Assembly: GCA_937943625.1 (NCBI GenBank)
Contig: CALEAD010000008.1
Location: 1-64,000 of the forward strand
Direction of reading: 5' to 3'
Source of the DNA: an uncultured Anaerolineae bacterium
GTDB lineage: Bacteria; Chloroflexota; Anaerolineae; Promineifilales; Promineifilaceae
Length of the DNA stretch: 64,000 nt
Shown here one piece after another: positions 34,144-42,384 of this stretch (position 1 is the stretch's first letter; every line of letters starts with the position of its first letter). Position numbers and translations under genes: made by a program. A model generated the notes under the pieces. It was not told the DNA's origin. It was given only the letters and a program-made list of their open reading frames with translations, and did no database searches.

Positions 34144-35100
34144 TTAGGGGATCAACACCCGGTCAATGACGTGAATAATGCCATTAGAAGCCTGGATGTT
34201 GGTGATAAGCAGCTTCGCCCCGCTGATGTCAATGATGTTGCTGCCGCTGCGATTCACAAATAACGGCCGTCCTTCCAGCGTGGGTACATAGGTGTCTGTG
34301 GCAAGCTGGTCGCGGGTGAGGGAGTCGCCCACCACATGGAAGAGCAAAATAGTGGTCAATATCCCTTTCGGGTCAGCCAACAGTGCCTCAACCGTGCCCG
34401 CAGGCAGCGCAGCGAAAGCCGCATCGGTGGGAGCAAATACGGTATAGTCGCCAGGGGCCAGGAAGACGCCGGCCAGGTCAGCAGCCGTTAGGGCTGCTAC
34501 CAGGGTATTGAAACGGCCGTCGGCAATCGCAATCTCGGCAATCGTCGGCAGGGCCGATTTGTCCATCTGTTCAGTGCTCTTAGCCGGAGCCGGACTGCTG
34601 GTAGGGATGAGCACCGCATCAATCACGTGAATGATGCCATTCTTCGTGCGGATATCGGTGATGACAATCTGACTGTTATTTACGTAGGGCAGGCCATTAC
34701 GCAGATTCACGTTCAGGCTTGTTCCCTGCACCGTCATCAGCGAGCTAGAGGCCAATACTGCACCGCTGTCTTTCGCGCCGCTCACCACGTGATAGAGCAA
34801 CACATTGGTCAATGCGCCCTTCGGGTCGGCCAGCAGCGATTCCACAGTGCCCGCCGGCAGCGCGGCAAAAGCGGCGTCAGTTGGCGCAAACACGGTAAAG
34901 GTGTTGTTTGCCGAAGCGAGCGTGTCGGCCAGGTTTGCCGCCTTCACAGCCGCTTCTAGGGTATTGAAGCGACTGTCAGCTGCCACGATGTCCATAATGT
35001 TGGGCGTAAACGTTTGCGCCGCCGCAGGCGTCGCCTGCACAAAGCTCATAGAAAAGAGCATTGCCACCAATAAGGCTAAAACCAGTACATGCTTTTTCAT
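34144..35100 (-). CDS. Secreted protein with two fasciclin (FAS1) domains
   Basis: A 318-residue exported protein. Start ATG 35100 after AAGGA; signal peptide HVLVLALLVAMLFSMSFVQA with likely cleavage near ATPAAAQ. Two tandem FAS1 repeats follow, each with FTVFAPTDAAFAALPAGTVE (or YTVFAPTDAAF) and the terminal NGIIHVIDAVLIP / NGIIHVIDRVLIP (H1 and H2 boxes). FAS1 domains mediate adhesion to matrix or other cells. The two repeats are alike at the DNA level, pointing to internal duplication. An A/T-rich stretch around 35210-35265 is the likely promoter zone. Confidence 0.92.
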   Translation of the reverse strand: MKKHVLVLALLVAMLFSMSFVQATPAAAQTFTPNIMDIVAADSRFNTLEAAVKAANLADTLASANNTFTVFAPTDAAFAALPAGTVESLLADPKGALTNVLLYHVVSGAKDSGAVLASSSLMTVQGTSLNVNLRNGLPYVNNSQIVITDIRTKNGIIHVIDAVLIPTSSPAPAKSTEQMDKSALPTIAEIAIADGRFNTLVAALTAADLAGVFLAPGDYTVFAPTDAAFAALPAGTVEALLADPKGILTTILLFHVVGDSLTRDQLATDTYVPTLEGRPLFVNRSGSNIIDISGAKLLITNIQASNGIIHVIDRVLIP

Positions 35101-35309
35101 CACAATATTTTCCTTAAGCGATTTTGGGTTTTGGTTGGACAATGGCCAACCCTTACACCTCTAATTACGCCGGGGGGAAAAAGCTGTACTTATTCTTTGC
35201 AAAATTCGTCTATGCTCTTATTTTTAATTCATAATTGTGATAAAATATGGACAAATGACGTAAACAGCCCTGTGAGTCCTGGCGGGTTGGCGGCTTGCGC
35301 TTCTCATTG

Positions 35310-37238
35310 CTACTCTCTGTCCCCGGTTTCCTGTTCCCTATCCTCTATCCCCTCTGCTGCTTCTGGCAGCAAGCGAAACAAGGCGCGAACCTGGCCAAAT
35401 TGCAGCACGCAGCCGTCCTCCAGCAGGCGCGGCGTTAGCCCCAGGCGCTGGTAGTTTAGGTACGTGCCGCTGGCACTGCCCTCGTCATAGAGCCAATACT
35501 CACCGGGGGCGCGGCAGCGGATGCGCGCGTGCAGGCGCGAGATGCTGGGATGGTCGATCACCACATGCGCCTCTGCGGGGCTGCGCCCCAGGGTGATATT
35601 TTCGCCTGGTAGGGCAATCAGGCGTTCTGTATCGGTGGGCAGTGGCGCACGCTCGTCCAACAACAGGCAGGCATTCAGGGTGCCTGGCGTGGGCGGTGGC
35701 GCAAGCAGCGGTGTGGGCAGACTGGGTGCAGGGGCTGCTTTGCGGCGGCGCAGCAGCAGGCGCAGCAGGAGCAGCAGCGCCGCGCCGGCGCCAGCACCAA
35801 TCAGCCACCAGGGACGACGGCTAACGGCCGTTTCCACCAGCACAGGCAGGGGAACGGCCGTTGGCGTGGGCGCGGGGGTGGGCGTGGGCAACTGCGGCCG
35901 TGCAAAGAGGAGGATCAGTGTGACCGGCTCGCTGCGGCCAATCAGGCCAAATGTATCTTCCGCCTCGGCCATTAGCGTCACCTCCCCCTCTGGCAAATCG
36001 CGCAGCGGCCACAATAAAAGCAGCCCTTCCCCGTCAATGGTTGGGTTGGGCTGCACTACCTGGGGTTGCCCATTGACCAGCAGCGAAACGGCGCGCAGCG
36101 CGCGCGGCTGTCCGTCTGGCCAGGCGACGCGCACGGGTACTTCCTGTGTTTGCGGCGTCAGCTCTGTGGCTGGTGTGTCTGGCGCGTCACCCTGGCGCAG
36201 AAGTGCACCAGGCAGCAGCAACAACGTGAGCTGGGGTGGGGCGTAGCCCAGCTCGTAGCTGGTTTCTAGCTGCTGCCTTCCCAGGGTGAGGGTGAGAGAA
36301 ATGCGGCCGGTAGGGGTTTGCAAACGGCCGTTTCTCATTTGCAGCGTCTGGTAATGCAGGCGCGCCTGGGTGCCGTGCGCCTGCCACAGGGCAAAGAGCG
36401 GGTCGGCGGCTTGCGGCTGCGGCATGTGCAGGTAGAGGCCATTGGTGGGGGTGGTGAGCTGGGTGACGTTTTCGATTTCGTTGGCGTCGGCGCGCGCGCC
36501 CAAAATGGCGGCGTAGATGGGCAGATTCAGGGCGCTGGCGCGCGCGGCCAGTTCGGCAAAGGCAAGCTGTTGCTCTAGCTGCCCGGCATCGCTGAAGAGG
36601 AAGAGCGCCTGAAAACGGCCGTTTTCGGCTGCGATATTTTCCGCTTGCAGCGCCGTCGCATGGTCCAGCGCCTGCATAAACATCGCTTGCAGTGGCGTTG
36701 GCGCGGGCGCGAGGGGGGCGTAGGCGAGAATGCCGTTTACCAAAGCGCCTGGGGTGCGCACGTCTTGCAGCAGAAAACGGCCGCCTTCGCCATCAGGAAC
36801 GATCACGCTCACGCGATCCAGCCCGGTAGGGTCCATATTTTCTGTGGCAAAGCGAATGAGCGCGTCTTGCACCTTTTTCAGGCGCGTGGGTTGGCCTTCG
36901 CCGTCTACGCTGTAAATGGTGTTGTTGGCATCAATGAGAATGATCAGGTCTATGCCCGCGCGCTGCGGCGTGAGCGAAAAGTTTGCCACTGGTGTGCCCG
37001 CTTCTTGTAGCGTCAGTTGCTGCGCCAGCACGTCCAGGTTATCGGGCAGGGGCTGGCGCGGGTCGGCGGCTGCCAGCAGCAGGGTGAGAGCAGGAAAGTC
37101 GGCCGTTTCCAGGCGTACCAGGCGCAGTGGCGGGGCATCTACGGGGGCTTCTGGCATGGGGGCAGGTTGAGCAAGAACGGCCGTTTCCTGCCCACTTGCC
37201 AGCCACAAAGCCACGAGAATCAACCAGAGATGTTTCAT
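35310..37238 (-). CDS. Membrane protein with vWA-like ectodomain and cytoplasmic FHA domain
   Basis: A 642-residue protein. Signal peptide (LWLILVALWLASG), a vWA-like domain (IDLIILIDANNTIYSVDG, residues about 95-290; the MIDAS DxSxS is degenerate as DANNT), beta-sandwich regions with PVRVAWPDG, a Pro/Thr stalk, one helix (WWLIGAGAGAALLLLLRLLL), basic residues RRRK, then an FHA domain (ITLGRSPAEAHVVIDHPSIS-type core, RLHARI, GSASGTYLN). FHA domains read phosphothreonine, so the design is outside sensing with inside phospho-signalling. Divergent paralogue of the 37.5 kb gene. The last dozen residues look like read-through of intergenic sequence. Confidence 0.82.
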   Translation of the reverse strand: MKHLWLILVALWLASGQETAVLAQPAPMPEAPVDAPPLRLVRLETADFPALTLLLAAADPRQPLPDNLDVLAQQLTLQEAGTPVANFSLTPQRAGIDLIILIDANNTIYSVDGEGQPTRLKKVQDALIRFATENMDPTGLDRVSVIVPDGEGGRFLLQDVRTPGALVNGILAYAPLAPAPTPLQAMFMQALDHATALQAENIAAENGRFQALFLFSDAGQLEQQLAFAELAARASALNLPIYAAILGARADANEIENVTQLTTPTNGLYLHMPQPQAADPLFALWQAHGTQARLHYQTLQMRNGRLQTPTGRISLTLTLGRQQLETSYELGYAPPQLTLLLLPGALLRQGDAPDTPATELTPQTQEVPVRVAWPDGQPRALRAVSLLVNGQPQVVQPNPTIDGEGLLLLWPLRDLPEGEVTLMAEAEDTFGLIGRSEPVTLILLFARPQLPTPTPAPTPTAVPLPVLVETAVSRRPWWLIGAGAGAALLLLLRLLLRRRKAAPAPSLPTPLLAPPPTPGTLNACLLLDERAPLPTDTERLIALPGENITLGRSPAEAHVVIDHPSISRLHARIRCRAPGEYWLYDEGSASGTYLNYQRLGLTPRLLEDGCVLQFGQVRALFRLLPEAAEGIEDREQETGDRE

Positions 37239-37333
37239 AAGCTGTTAGCCAGTCAGCGGGTCAACTGGTCGGCTCTCCGGCTGACCGGCTGGCGGTGATT
37301 GCTGATTATGTTTACTTTATGCCTGCGGTTTGC

Positions 37334-37340
37334 TATTATA
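37334..37340. promoter_or_regulatory. Overlapping divergent promoters of the FHA gene pair
   Basis: Plus strand: TTTACT (37311-37316), 17-nt spacer, TATTAT (37334-37339), preceded by TGC. Minus strand: TGG then TATAAT (37335-37340). The two -10 elements share the same bases, so transcription left and right would be mutually exclusive and could be co-controlled. Confidence 0.4.
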
Positions 37341-37357
37341 CCATTGAGCGTAACTAT

Positions 37358-37434
37358 CAGGCCGTTAGTTGGTTCGATAGTTGGTTAGTTAGCCGGAAAC
37401 CAATTATCAAACTAACCAACCAACAAACTACAAG
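37358..37434. repeat. R5 element: inverted TTAGTTGGTT / AACCAACTAA sequence
   Basis: TTAGTTGGTTCGATAGTTGG plus TTAGTTAG on one side, and AACTAACCAACCAACAAAC on the other, form a long imperfect hairpin. A related element lies at 37246-37290 (TTAGCCAGTCAGCGGGTCAA) and others at 12455-12502, 53070-53150 and 53797-53865. Confidence 0.6.
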
Positions 37435-37440
37435 GTAAGC

Positions 37441-37500
37441 TGTGGACCGCAGACCGCAGACAGGGGTCAGCCGTCGGCAGTCGGCGGTCATTTTCAAGGA
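37441..37500 (+). repeat. R1 repeat forming a gene leader
   Basis: GTGGACCGCAGACCGCAGAC, a short spacer, GTCGGCAGTCGGCGGTCATT and TTCAAGGAAGG. The last block supplies the ribosome binding site for the vWA/FHA gene starting at 37510. Confidence 0.75.
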
Positions 37501-37509
37501 AGGGCAGCT

Positions 37510-39321
37510 ATGCAGAAGAAGATGCGGTACGTGTGTTTGCTAGGGGTGCTGGTGATGATGGGGCTGCTGTTGGGGGGAAACGGCCGTTTTCTGGCTGCCC
37601 AAGCGGAAGCGCCCACGCAACTTTTCATTACCGCCACCAACGCTGGCAGCCCTCCTACGCTGGAGTTGCAAGCCTATGGCATCACTCCTCAAGGGGAGCC
37701 GCTGAACTTTAGCGGACAAACGCTTACCCTCAAGCACAACAACCTGCCCGTGATCGGGTATGAATTTGGCGGCCTCAAAGAAGTCGGCGTCTTTACCGTC
37801 TTTCTCATAGACATCCCAGAGGGTGTCAGTGGGCAATTTGAGGCTATTCAGCAGGCAATTCGCCAATATGCTTCTCCACCTGTCATGAAGGAGCAGGTAG
37901 ATGCCATAGCCATTTACGAGGTGGGCACGCGCGATGCCCGTGTCTTGCTGCCCCCTGACCGCTTTTACAACAGCGTCATCAATTTTTTCAGCAATCAGCT
38001 TGCCCTCTCCACCGGCGCAACCGCCCTCATAGACAGCGCCGTGAACCTGCTGACGCAAATCCCGGCGCTCAAACCAGACCCCGCTATGGCTGCGGCGCTG
38101 GTTATTATTTCTGATGGCACAGACGCAGTCAGCACGCAGTTCCGCGCCGCTGATGTGGCCGCACGCGCCAATGAGCTGGGCATTCCGGTGCACACTGTCT
38201 GGCTGACGAACCAGCAGCTTTCATCAGTTGGGCAACAGCAGGGGCAGGATTATTTAATCCAGGTAGCCAGTCGCGCGCGGGGTCTGGCGGTGAAAATGGA
38301 GAATCCCACCGATTGGGCGATTATCTGGAACCGCATCGCCAGCTTTCGCAATCAAAATATCATCCGTTATCAGGTGGCGGAGCTGCAAGGGGGAACGTTT
38401 CCCGTTGAGTTGGGATTGGTAGACCGGCCAGAAGCAACGGCCGTTGCCCAAATCACCGTTCCCGGTAACATGCCTAGCATCCAGTTTGACCTGCCGCCCG
38501 AAAGCCGCACCATTGCGCTGCCCAACCTGAATACGGCCGTGCGCTTGCGCTTTCGCACCACCGTGCGTTGGCTGGATGGCGTAGAGCGCAGCCTGAGCGC
38601 CGCGCAGTTGGTGGTGAACGGTGTGCCGCAAGAAGTGGCCGCAGCCGAAGTGAGCGACTTTACGATTGAATTGACAAACCTGGGCTATGGCGCCAATACG
38701 CTGCAAATGGCAGTGCTGGACAACCAGGGAATGCGCGCGACCAGTCCGGTGATAACGCTGCAAGTAAGCCAGGGGCGGCGCGCCATTCCCCCAAAGCTAG
38801 AGGCCGGGGGTGGCATTGTGCAAACCCTGGCGCGCGTCGTCGTGGTGCTGCTCATTCTGATCGTCTTGCTGGTTGGCTTCTTCTTTCTCTGGCGACAGGG
38901 TTTGCTCAAGTCGCTGCCCAATCTGCTGCCGAAGGGTGGCCGGCGACGTAAGCGCCTGGAGGTGCCGGCATCGTATGAGCCAGGCGCAGGGGTGGATCTG
39001 GATGATGGGCCGCGCGTGCTGGCGCGCCTGGTGGTGTTGGATGCGGTTTCACAAATGCCGCCAGAAATGCCGCTCATTGGCGTGCGCGTGAAGCTCGGCC
39101 GTTCGCCGCAGCAGGCAGATATTGCTTTTGAGCACGATTTGACCGTCTCGCGCCTTCATGCCACCATGATGCTGGAAGGCACGACTTACCGCATTTTTGA
39201 TGAGGGCAGCACCAGCGGTACGTGGGTGAATGAGCAGCAGGTGCCGGAATATGGCATCCAGTTGATGGATGGGGATGAGATTCACCTGGGCGCAGTGCAT
39301 TTGCGGTTTTATCAGCCATAA
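37510..39321 (+). CDS. Membrane protein with vWA-like ectodomain and cytoplasmic FHA domain (paralogue)
   Basis: A 603-residue protein of the same plan as its divergent neighbour: signal peptide (VCLLGVLVMMGLLLGG), vWA-like region (VGVFTVFLIDIPEG to about residue 270, with ALVIISDGTDAVS), Ig-like part, one helix (VVVVLLILIVLLVGFFFLW), basic RRRKR, then an FHA domain (VKLGRSPQQADIAF, SRLHATM, GSTSGTWVNEQ). The MIDAS first motif is lost (DIPEG), so metal-dependent ligand binding is doubtful. Followed closely by a GNAT gene. Together the pair may form a hetero-oligomeric sensor feeding Ser/Thr kinase signalling, which is inference. Confidence 0.82.
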   Translation: MQKKMRYVCLLGVLVMMGLLLGGNGRFLAAQAEAPTQLFITATNAGSPPTLELQAYGITPQGEPLNFSGQTLTLKHNNLPVIGYEFGGLKEVGVFTVFLIDIPEGVSGQFEAIQQAIRQYASPPVMKEQVDAIAIYEVGTRDARVLLPPDRFYNSVINFFSNQLALSTGATALIDSAVNLLTQIPALKPDPAMAAALVIISDGTDAVSTQFRAADVAARANELGIPVHTVWLTNQQLSSVGQQQGQDYLIQVASRARGLAVKMENPTDWAIIWNRIASFRNQNIIRYQVAELQGGTFPVELGLVDRPEATAVAQITVPGNMPSIQFDLPPESRTIALPNLNTAVRLRFRTTVRWLDGVERSLSAAQLVVNGVPQEVAAAEVSDFTIELTNLGYGANTLQMAVLDNQGMRATSPVITLQVSQGRRAIPPKLEAGGGIVQTLARVVVVLLILIVLLVGFFFLWRQGLLKSLPNLLPKGGRRRKRLEVPASYEPGAGVDLDDGPRVLARLVVLDAVSQMPPEMPLIGVRVKLGRSPQQADIAFEHDLTVSRLHATMMLEGTTYRIFDEGSTSGTWVNEQQVPEYGIQLMDGDEIHLGAVHLRFYQP

Positions 39322-39347
39322 GATAGGTGGACAGCGGAGAGTGAAAA

Positions 39348-39842
39348 GTGGAGAGTGTGAGGTTTCCGGAACATCTGCTGGAGCCGCCGCTGGCCGGGCC
39401 AACAGGGCTGACACTGCGCCTGGCAACGGCCGTTGACGGTGAAACATTGCGCCTGAACCTGTATGCACACAAAACGACCATTGCCTTCTGGCGTCACTTT
39501 AAGCAGGTATTGGCCTGGCAAGAGGATGGACGCGCCGTCTGGCTGCTGGCGGAGCAGGGAGGGCGCACAGTGGGTTGCGGTGAACTGCTCATCTACCCCC
39601 ACGGCACAGAACTGGCAAATATCTTTGTGGTTGCTGCCCATCGCGGGCGCGGCGTGGGTACGACGCTGCTGATTGCGCTGCTGCGGCTGGCGCGTTACCT
39701 GGGAGAAACGGCCGTAGAAATTGGCGTTACGCCAGACAACACCCGCGCCCGCCGCCTGTATGAGCGGCTGGGCTTTGGCGAAGAGCGCACCATTCAGTTG
39801 CCCACAGGGGAAACGGCCGTGATTTTGCGGCGAAGCCTTTAG
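39348..39842 (+). CDS. GNAT-family N-acetyltransferase
   Basis: A 164-residue acetyltransferase with the acetyl-CoA loop VVAAHRGRGVGTTLL and the C-terminal NTRARRLYERLGFGEE. GTG start eight bases after GGAG; the gene begins 26 bases after the FHA gene stop, so co-transcription is likely. Two palindromes encode ETAV near the C-terminus (GETAVEIGV, GETAVIL), showing how the repeat adds the same tetrapeptide twice in one protein. Substrate unknown. Confidence 0.85.
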   Translation: MESVRFPEHLLEPPLAGPTGLTLRLATAVDGETLRLNLYAHKTTIAFWRHFKQVLAWQEDGRAVWLLAEQGGRTVGCGELLIYPHGTELANIFVVAAHRGRGVGTTLLIALLRLARYLGETAVEIGVTPDNTRARRLYERLGFGEERTIQLPTGETAVILRRSL

Positions 39843-39897
39843 TAGGGCAAAGGGCAAACATCTCTCCACGAGCCACTCCCCACCAGCCACCATCCCC

Positions 39898-40506
39898 ATG
39901 ATCCCCTTCCTCACCACTCGCCGCAGCATCCGCCGCTATGCGCCAGACCCCATCCCAGATGCGCTGATCAGCGAACTGTTGACAGCCGCTATCTGGGCAC
40001 CCTCGGCGCACAACCGCCAGCCGTGGCGCTTTGCTATTGTGCGCGGCGCAGTGACCAGGGCACGTCTGGCGCACGCCCTGGGGCAAAAGCTGCGTGCCGA
40101 CCTGACGGCCGACGGTGCGTCAGCCGACCTGATCGAAAAAGAGGTGACACGTTCCTATCAGCGCATCACGGCCGCGCCGCTGCTTATTCTGCTCTGCCTC
40201 AGCATGGCAGACATGGACAGCTACCCAGACGCCGCACGTCAGCAAAACGAGTGGCTGATGGCGGTGCAGAGCACCGCCATGGCGGGGCAGAATCTGCTGC
40301 TGGCTGCGCACGCCCTGGGGCTGGGCGCCTGCTGGATGTGTGCACCGCTCTTTGCCCCAGAGGCGGCGCGCCAGGCCTTGAATCTGCCTGCCGACTGGCA
40401 GCCGCAGGCGCTGATTACGCTGGGCTATCCAGCCGAAACGCGGCAAAAAACGCGCCGCCCGCTGCAAGCCTGCACGCTCTTTGTAGACCAGGCGGATGAG
40501 GACTGA
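39898..40506 (+). CDS. Nitroreductase-family flavoprotein
   Basis: A 202-residue FMN-dependent protein. RRSIRRYAPDPIPDALISEL at the N-terminus and WAPSAHNRQPWRF (FMN phosphate and ring contacts) are typical, as is GLGACWM near residue 140. It resembles both free nitroreductases and the C-terminal domain of F420 ligase FbiB. No ribosome binding site is clear before the ATG. It lies in a row of small co-oriented genes. Reaction on a natural substrate is unknown. Confidence 0.87.
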   Translation: MIPFLTTRRSIRRYAPDPIPDALISELLTAAIWAPSAHNRQPWRFAIVRGAVTRARLAHALGQKLRADLTADGASADLIEKEVTRSYQRITAAPLLILLCLSMADMDSYPDAARQQNEWLMAVQSTAMAGQNLLLAAHALGLGACWMCAPLFAPEAARQALNLPADWQPQALITLGYPAETRQKTRRPLQACTLFVDQADED

Positions 40507-40536
40507 GTCACAGGAGACTCCAGTAAGAGGTGACCA

Positions 40537-40842
40537 ATGGGTTTTTGGCAGAAGCTATTTGGCAGCAAAGAAAAGCCATATGTGGATGAAACGGGCATCT
40601 ATTTCTATGCGCGCTGTGACCATTGTGGCACGATTGTGCGCGTGCGCGCCAACAGGCAAAGCAACCTGAGCCGGAATAACGGAGGGTTTGTCTGGCATAA
40701 GACGATTGTGGACAACCGCTGCTTTCGCCGGATGCAGGCAGTAGTGCATTTCGACGGCCGTTACGCCATCACCAGCACCGAACTTAGCGGCGGCGTGTTT
40801 GTAACGGAAGAGGAATACAAGGCGCAGCGCGGCGAAGCGTAA
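40537..40842 (+). CDS. Conserved-looking small protein with CxxC, unknown function
   Basis: A 101-residue soluble protein preceded by AGAGGTGACCA. It begins GFWQKLFGSKEKPYVDE and has CDHCGTIVRVRANRQSNL, where the CxxC could bind zinc with a later Cys (NRCFRRM). The C-terminal part is beta-like (AVVHFDGRYAITSTELSGG). I do not recognise a named family. It lies 30 bases after the nitroreductase gene and probably shares its transcript. Confidence 0.65.
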   Translation: MGFWQKLFGSKEKPYVDETGIYFYARCDHCGTIVRVRANRQSNLSRNNGGFVWHKTIVDNRCFRRMQAVVHFDGRYAITSTELSGGVFVTEEEYKAQRGEA

Positions 40843-40862
40843 GGCGGTCGCACCGCCAGGGC

Positions 40863-41936
40863 TCATACCGTTTCGCGCACCAGGTCGAGGATGTCCCCCA
40901 GGACGCCAGCAGCCGTCATCTCTACGCCGGCCCCTTTGCCGCCAATGAGCAGGGGTTCGTCGTCATATAGGTGGCTGCGGAAGCTGATGTACTTCAGGTT
41001 GGCCAGAGGGCTGGTGGCCGGTAGCGCTTGCAGGCTGACAGACCCACCTGCCGCAGAGACGTGCGCCACGTAGCGCAGTACCTGATTTTGGGCAACGGCC
41101 GTTTGCACCCGCGCCCCGATTCCTTCATCCAGTTCCGGCAGCCGCTGCATAAACGCTGCCACGGAAAGGTTGGCCATGCTGACCGGGTAGAGCGATTCCA
41201 CGCGAATATCGGCAGCTTCCAGGGGCCAACCGGCCATGCGCGCCAGAATCAAAATCTTGCGCATTACGTCTTGCCCGCCCAGGTCGTCGCGTGGGTCTGG
41301 TTCGGTATAGCCCAACCCTTTTGCCGCGCTCACCGCCTGGGAGAAGGGCACACCCCTGTCTAGCTGCTGACAAATGAAGCCGAGCGAGCCGCTGAGCTGG
41401 CCGCTAATTTCCCATATCGAGTCGTTCACGTCCAACAGGTAGCGCAGGGTGGCAATGACAGGTTGCCCGCCGCCAACCGTGGATTCGTGGCGCAGGCGTG
41501 GATGATGAAAGAACTGTTGTGCCGTCGCCCAGGGGCCGGCCAGCGGTTTTTTGTTGGCCAGCACCACGCGCTCGCCCTGGGCCAGCGCCTCGTTAAGGAG
41601 CGGTTCCATGCCCGCGCTGGCTGTCACGTCCACGACGATGAGCGGCCGGGCATTGCTTTGCCGTGCCAGTTGCAGCAGTGCCAGGTCAGACGGCCGTGTG
41701 CCACCCGGCTCATCCAGCGGTTGCCCCGCTCGTTTGCGTGCCACAATCTCTTTTAGCTGCGCATCGCTCAGCCCGGCGGCGGCAAAGGCGTAGCTCTGGC
41801 TATCGGCTACGCCGACGATGTGTAGCTGGCACTGATTACGCGCGGCAATGGCAGAACGGCCGTTGACCACTTGCTGCAACAAAGCCTGGCCGACGCCCCC
41901 TGCGCCAAACAAGAAGACGGATACCTGTTTCATCAT
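40863..41936 (-). CDS. hom: Homoserine dehydrogenase
   Basis: A 357-residue NAD(P)-dependent enzyme that reduces aspartate semialdehyde to homoserine for threonine, methionine and isoleucine synthesis. Rossmann motif FLFGAGGVGQALLQQ at the N-terminus; catalytic region with VLANKKPLAG, ESTVGGGQPVIATLR, SGSLGFICQQL and LGYTEPDPRDDLGGQDVMRK (catalytic Asp and Lys). No ACT domain, so classical threonine feedback through ACT is absent. Two adjacent ATG codons (41936, 41933) follow AGGGG. A terminator hairpin and a leader ORF lie immediately upstream, indicating attenuation control. Confidence 0.93.
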   Translation of the reverse strand: MMKQVSVFLFGAGGVGQALLQQVVNGRSAIAARNQCQLHIVGVADSQSYAFAAAGLSDAQLKEIVARKRAGQPLDEPGGTRPSDLALLQLARQSNARPLIVVDVTASAGMEPLLNEALAQGERVVLANKKPLAGPWATAQQFFHHPRLRHESTVGGGQPVIATLRYLLDVNDSIWEISGQLSGSLGFICQQLDRGVPFSQAVSAAKGLGYTEPDPRDDLGGQDVMRKILILARMAGWPLEAADIRVESLYPVSMANLSVAAFMQRLPELDEGIGARVQTAVAQNQVLRYVAHVSAAGGSVSLQALPATSPLANLKYISFRSHLYDDEPLLIGGKGAGVEMTAAGVLGDILDLVRETV

Positions 41937-41951
41937 AAACCCCTAGAAACA

Positions 41952-41981
41952 CAAAAGCCCTGTCCAAAAACAGGGCTTTTG
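41952..41981 (-). terminator. Terminator hairpin in the hom leader (attenuator)
   Basis: A 12-bp stem (CAAAAGCCCTGT / ACAGGGCTTTTG) with a six-base loop on the transcript, 15 bases before the hom ATG. Position before, not after, the gene marks it as an attenuator. Confidence 0.8.
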
Positions 41982-41985
41982 CTTT

Positions 41986-42063
41986 GCACCGTAGCACTTA
42001 TGCACTCACCGGAGGTAGTGCTACGGTGCGTTTAGGTAAATAACTAGACACAGCACCACCTCC
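41986..42063 (-). promoter_or_regulatory. hom leader RNA: mutually exclusive hairpins
   Basis: Structure A: a perfect 13-bp stem, transcript GCACCGTAGCACT (42029-42017) with AGTGCTACGGTGC (41998-41986). Structure B: GGAGGTGGTGC (42063-42053), containing the leader Shine-Dalgarno, can pair over 11 bases with GCACTACCTCC (42021-42011) with one G-U pair. B uses part of the 5' arm of A, so the two cannot coexist. Translation of the leader ORF or ligand binding could choose between them and thereby affect the downstream terminator. Confidence 0.65.
41998..42051 (-). CDS. 17-residue leader peptide upstream of hom
   Basis: GTG start seven bases after AAAGGAGG; peptide MSSYLPKRTVALPPVSA ending at TAA. 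The coding region covers the 5' arm of the 13-bp hairpin, so a ribosome on it would melt that structure. It has only one Thr and no Ile or Met after the start, so it is not a typical threonine-operon leader peptide; the PP pair could slow translation. Existence is supported by the strong site and promoter, not by homology. Confidence 0.6.
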   Translation of the reverse strand: MSSYLPKRTVALPPVSA

Positions 42064-42120
42064 TTTCCTTTATAAGATGGCTGTTGCAGCGTTGGCTGCG
42101 GATCAATGAATAATGGCGAC

Positions 42121-42149
42121 ATTATGGCATACTCCCCGTGCCGTGTCAA
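42121..42149 (-). promoter_or_regulatory. Sigma-70 promoter of the hom leader
   Basis: TTGACA (42149-42144), 17-nt spacer, CATAAT (42126-42121). Transcription from about 42114 gives a leader of about 180 nt before hom. Confidence 0.8.
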
Positions 42150-42167
42150 CCGTTTCTCATGCTGGGC

Positions 42168-42253
42168 CAGCAATGCTAAATTTGAAACAATGGGGGTGGA
42201 CAGGCCGGCGCGGAAGAGTTCGTAGTGCCCGCTTTAGCGGGCACTACGAACGG
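42168..42253. repeat. R2 element, 3'-truncated copy
   Basis: Starts CAGCAATGCTAAATTTGAAA and reaches the core (TTCGTAGTGCCCGCTTTAG ... GGGCACTACGAAC), then stops where an R1 block begins. The inner core is an almost perfect inverted repeat. Confidence 0.65.
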
Positions 42254-42254
42254 A

Positions 42255-42330
42255 CCGCAGACGGTCGCCGGCAGCTCCCTATCACTGGCAAAATCGCAGT
42301 CAGCGGTCTGCCGTTAGCGGTCGGCGATCA
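42255..42330. repeat. R1 intergenic repeat copy
   Basis: ACCGCAGACGGTCGCCGGCA, a TCACTGGCAAAATCGC spacer, then AGTCAGCGGTCTGCCGTTAG and CGGTCGGCGATC. It abuts the truncated R2 copy, suggesting insertion of one into the other. Confidence 0.6.
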
Positions 42331-42384
42331 AAAAAATTGGAAAGCATCTCTGCCGCGTATCATGACCCATGCTTAGGAAATGTA

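Noticed and set aside
37350-37505. CRISPR-like succession of short repeats
   Set aside because: The units are R5 and R1 elements with internal inverted repeats and variable spacing; no constant-length spacers.
41937-42120. T-box riboswitch before hom
   Set aside because: There is a leader with a terminator, but no T-box sequence (TGGTACCGCG-like) or AG-bulge stem was seen; a leader-ORF model fits better.
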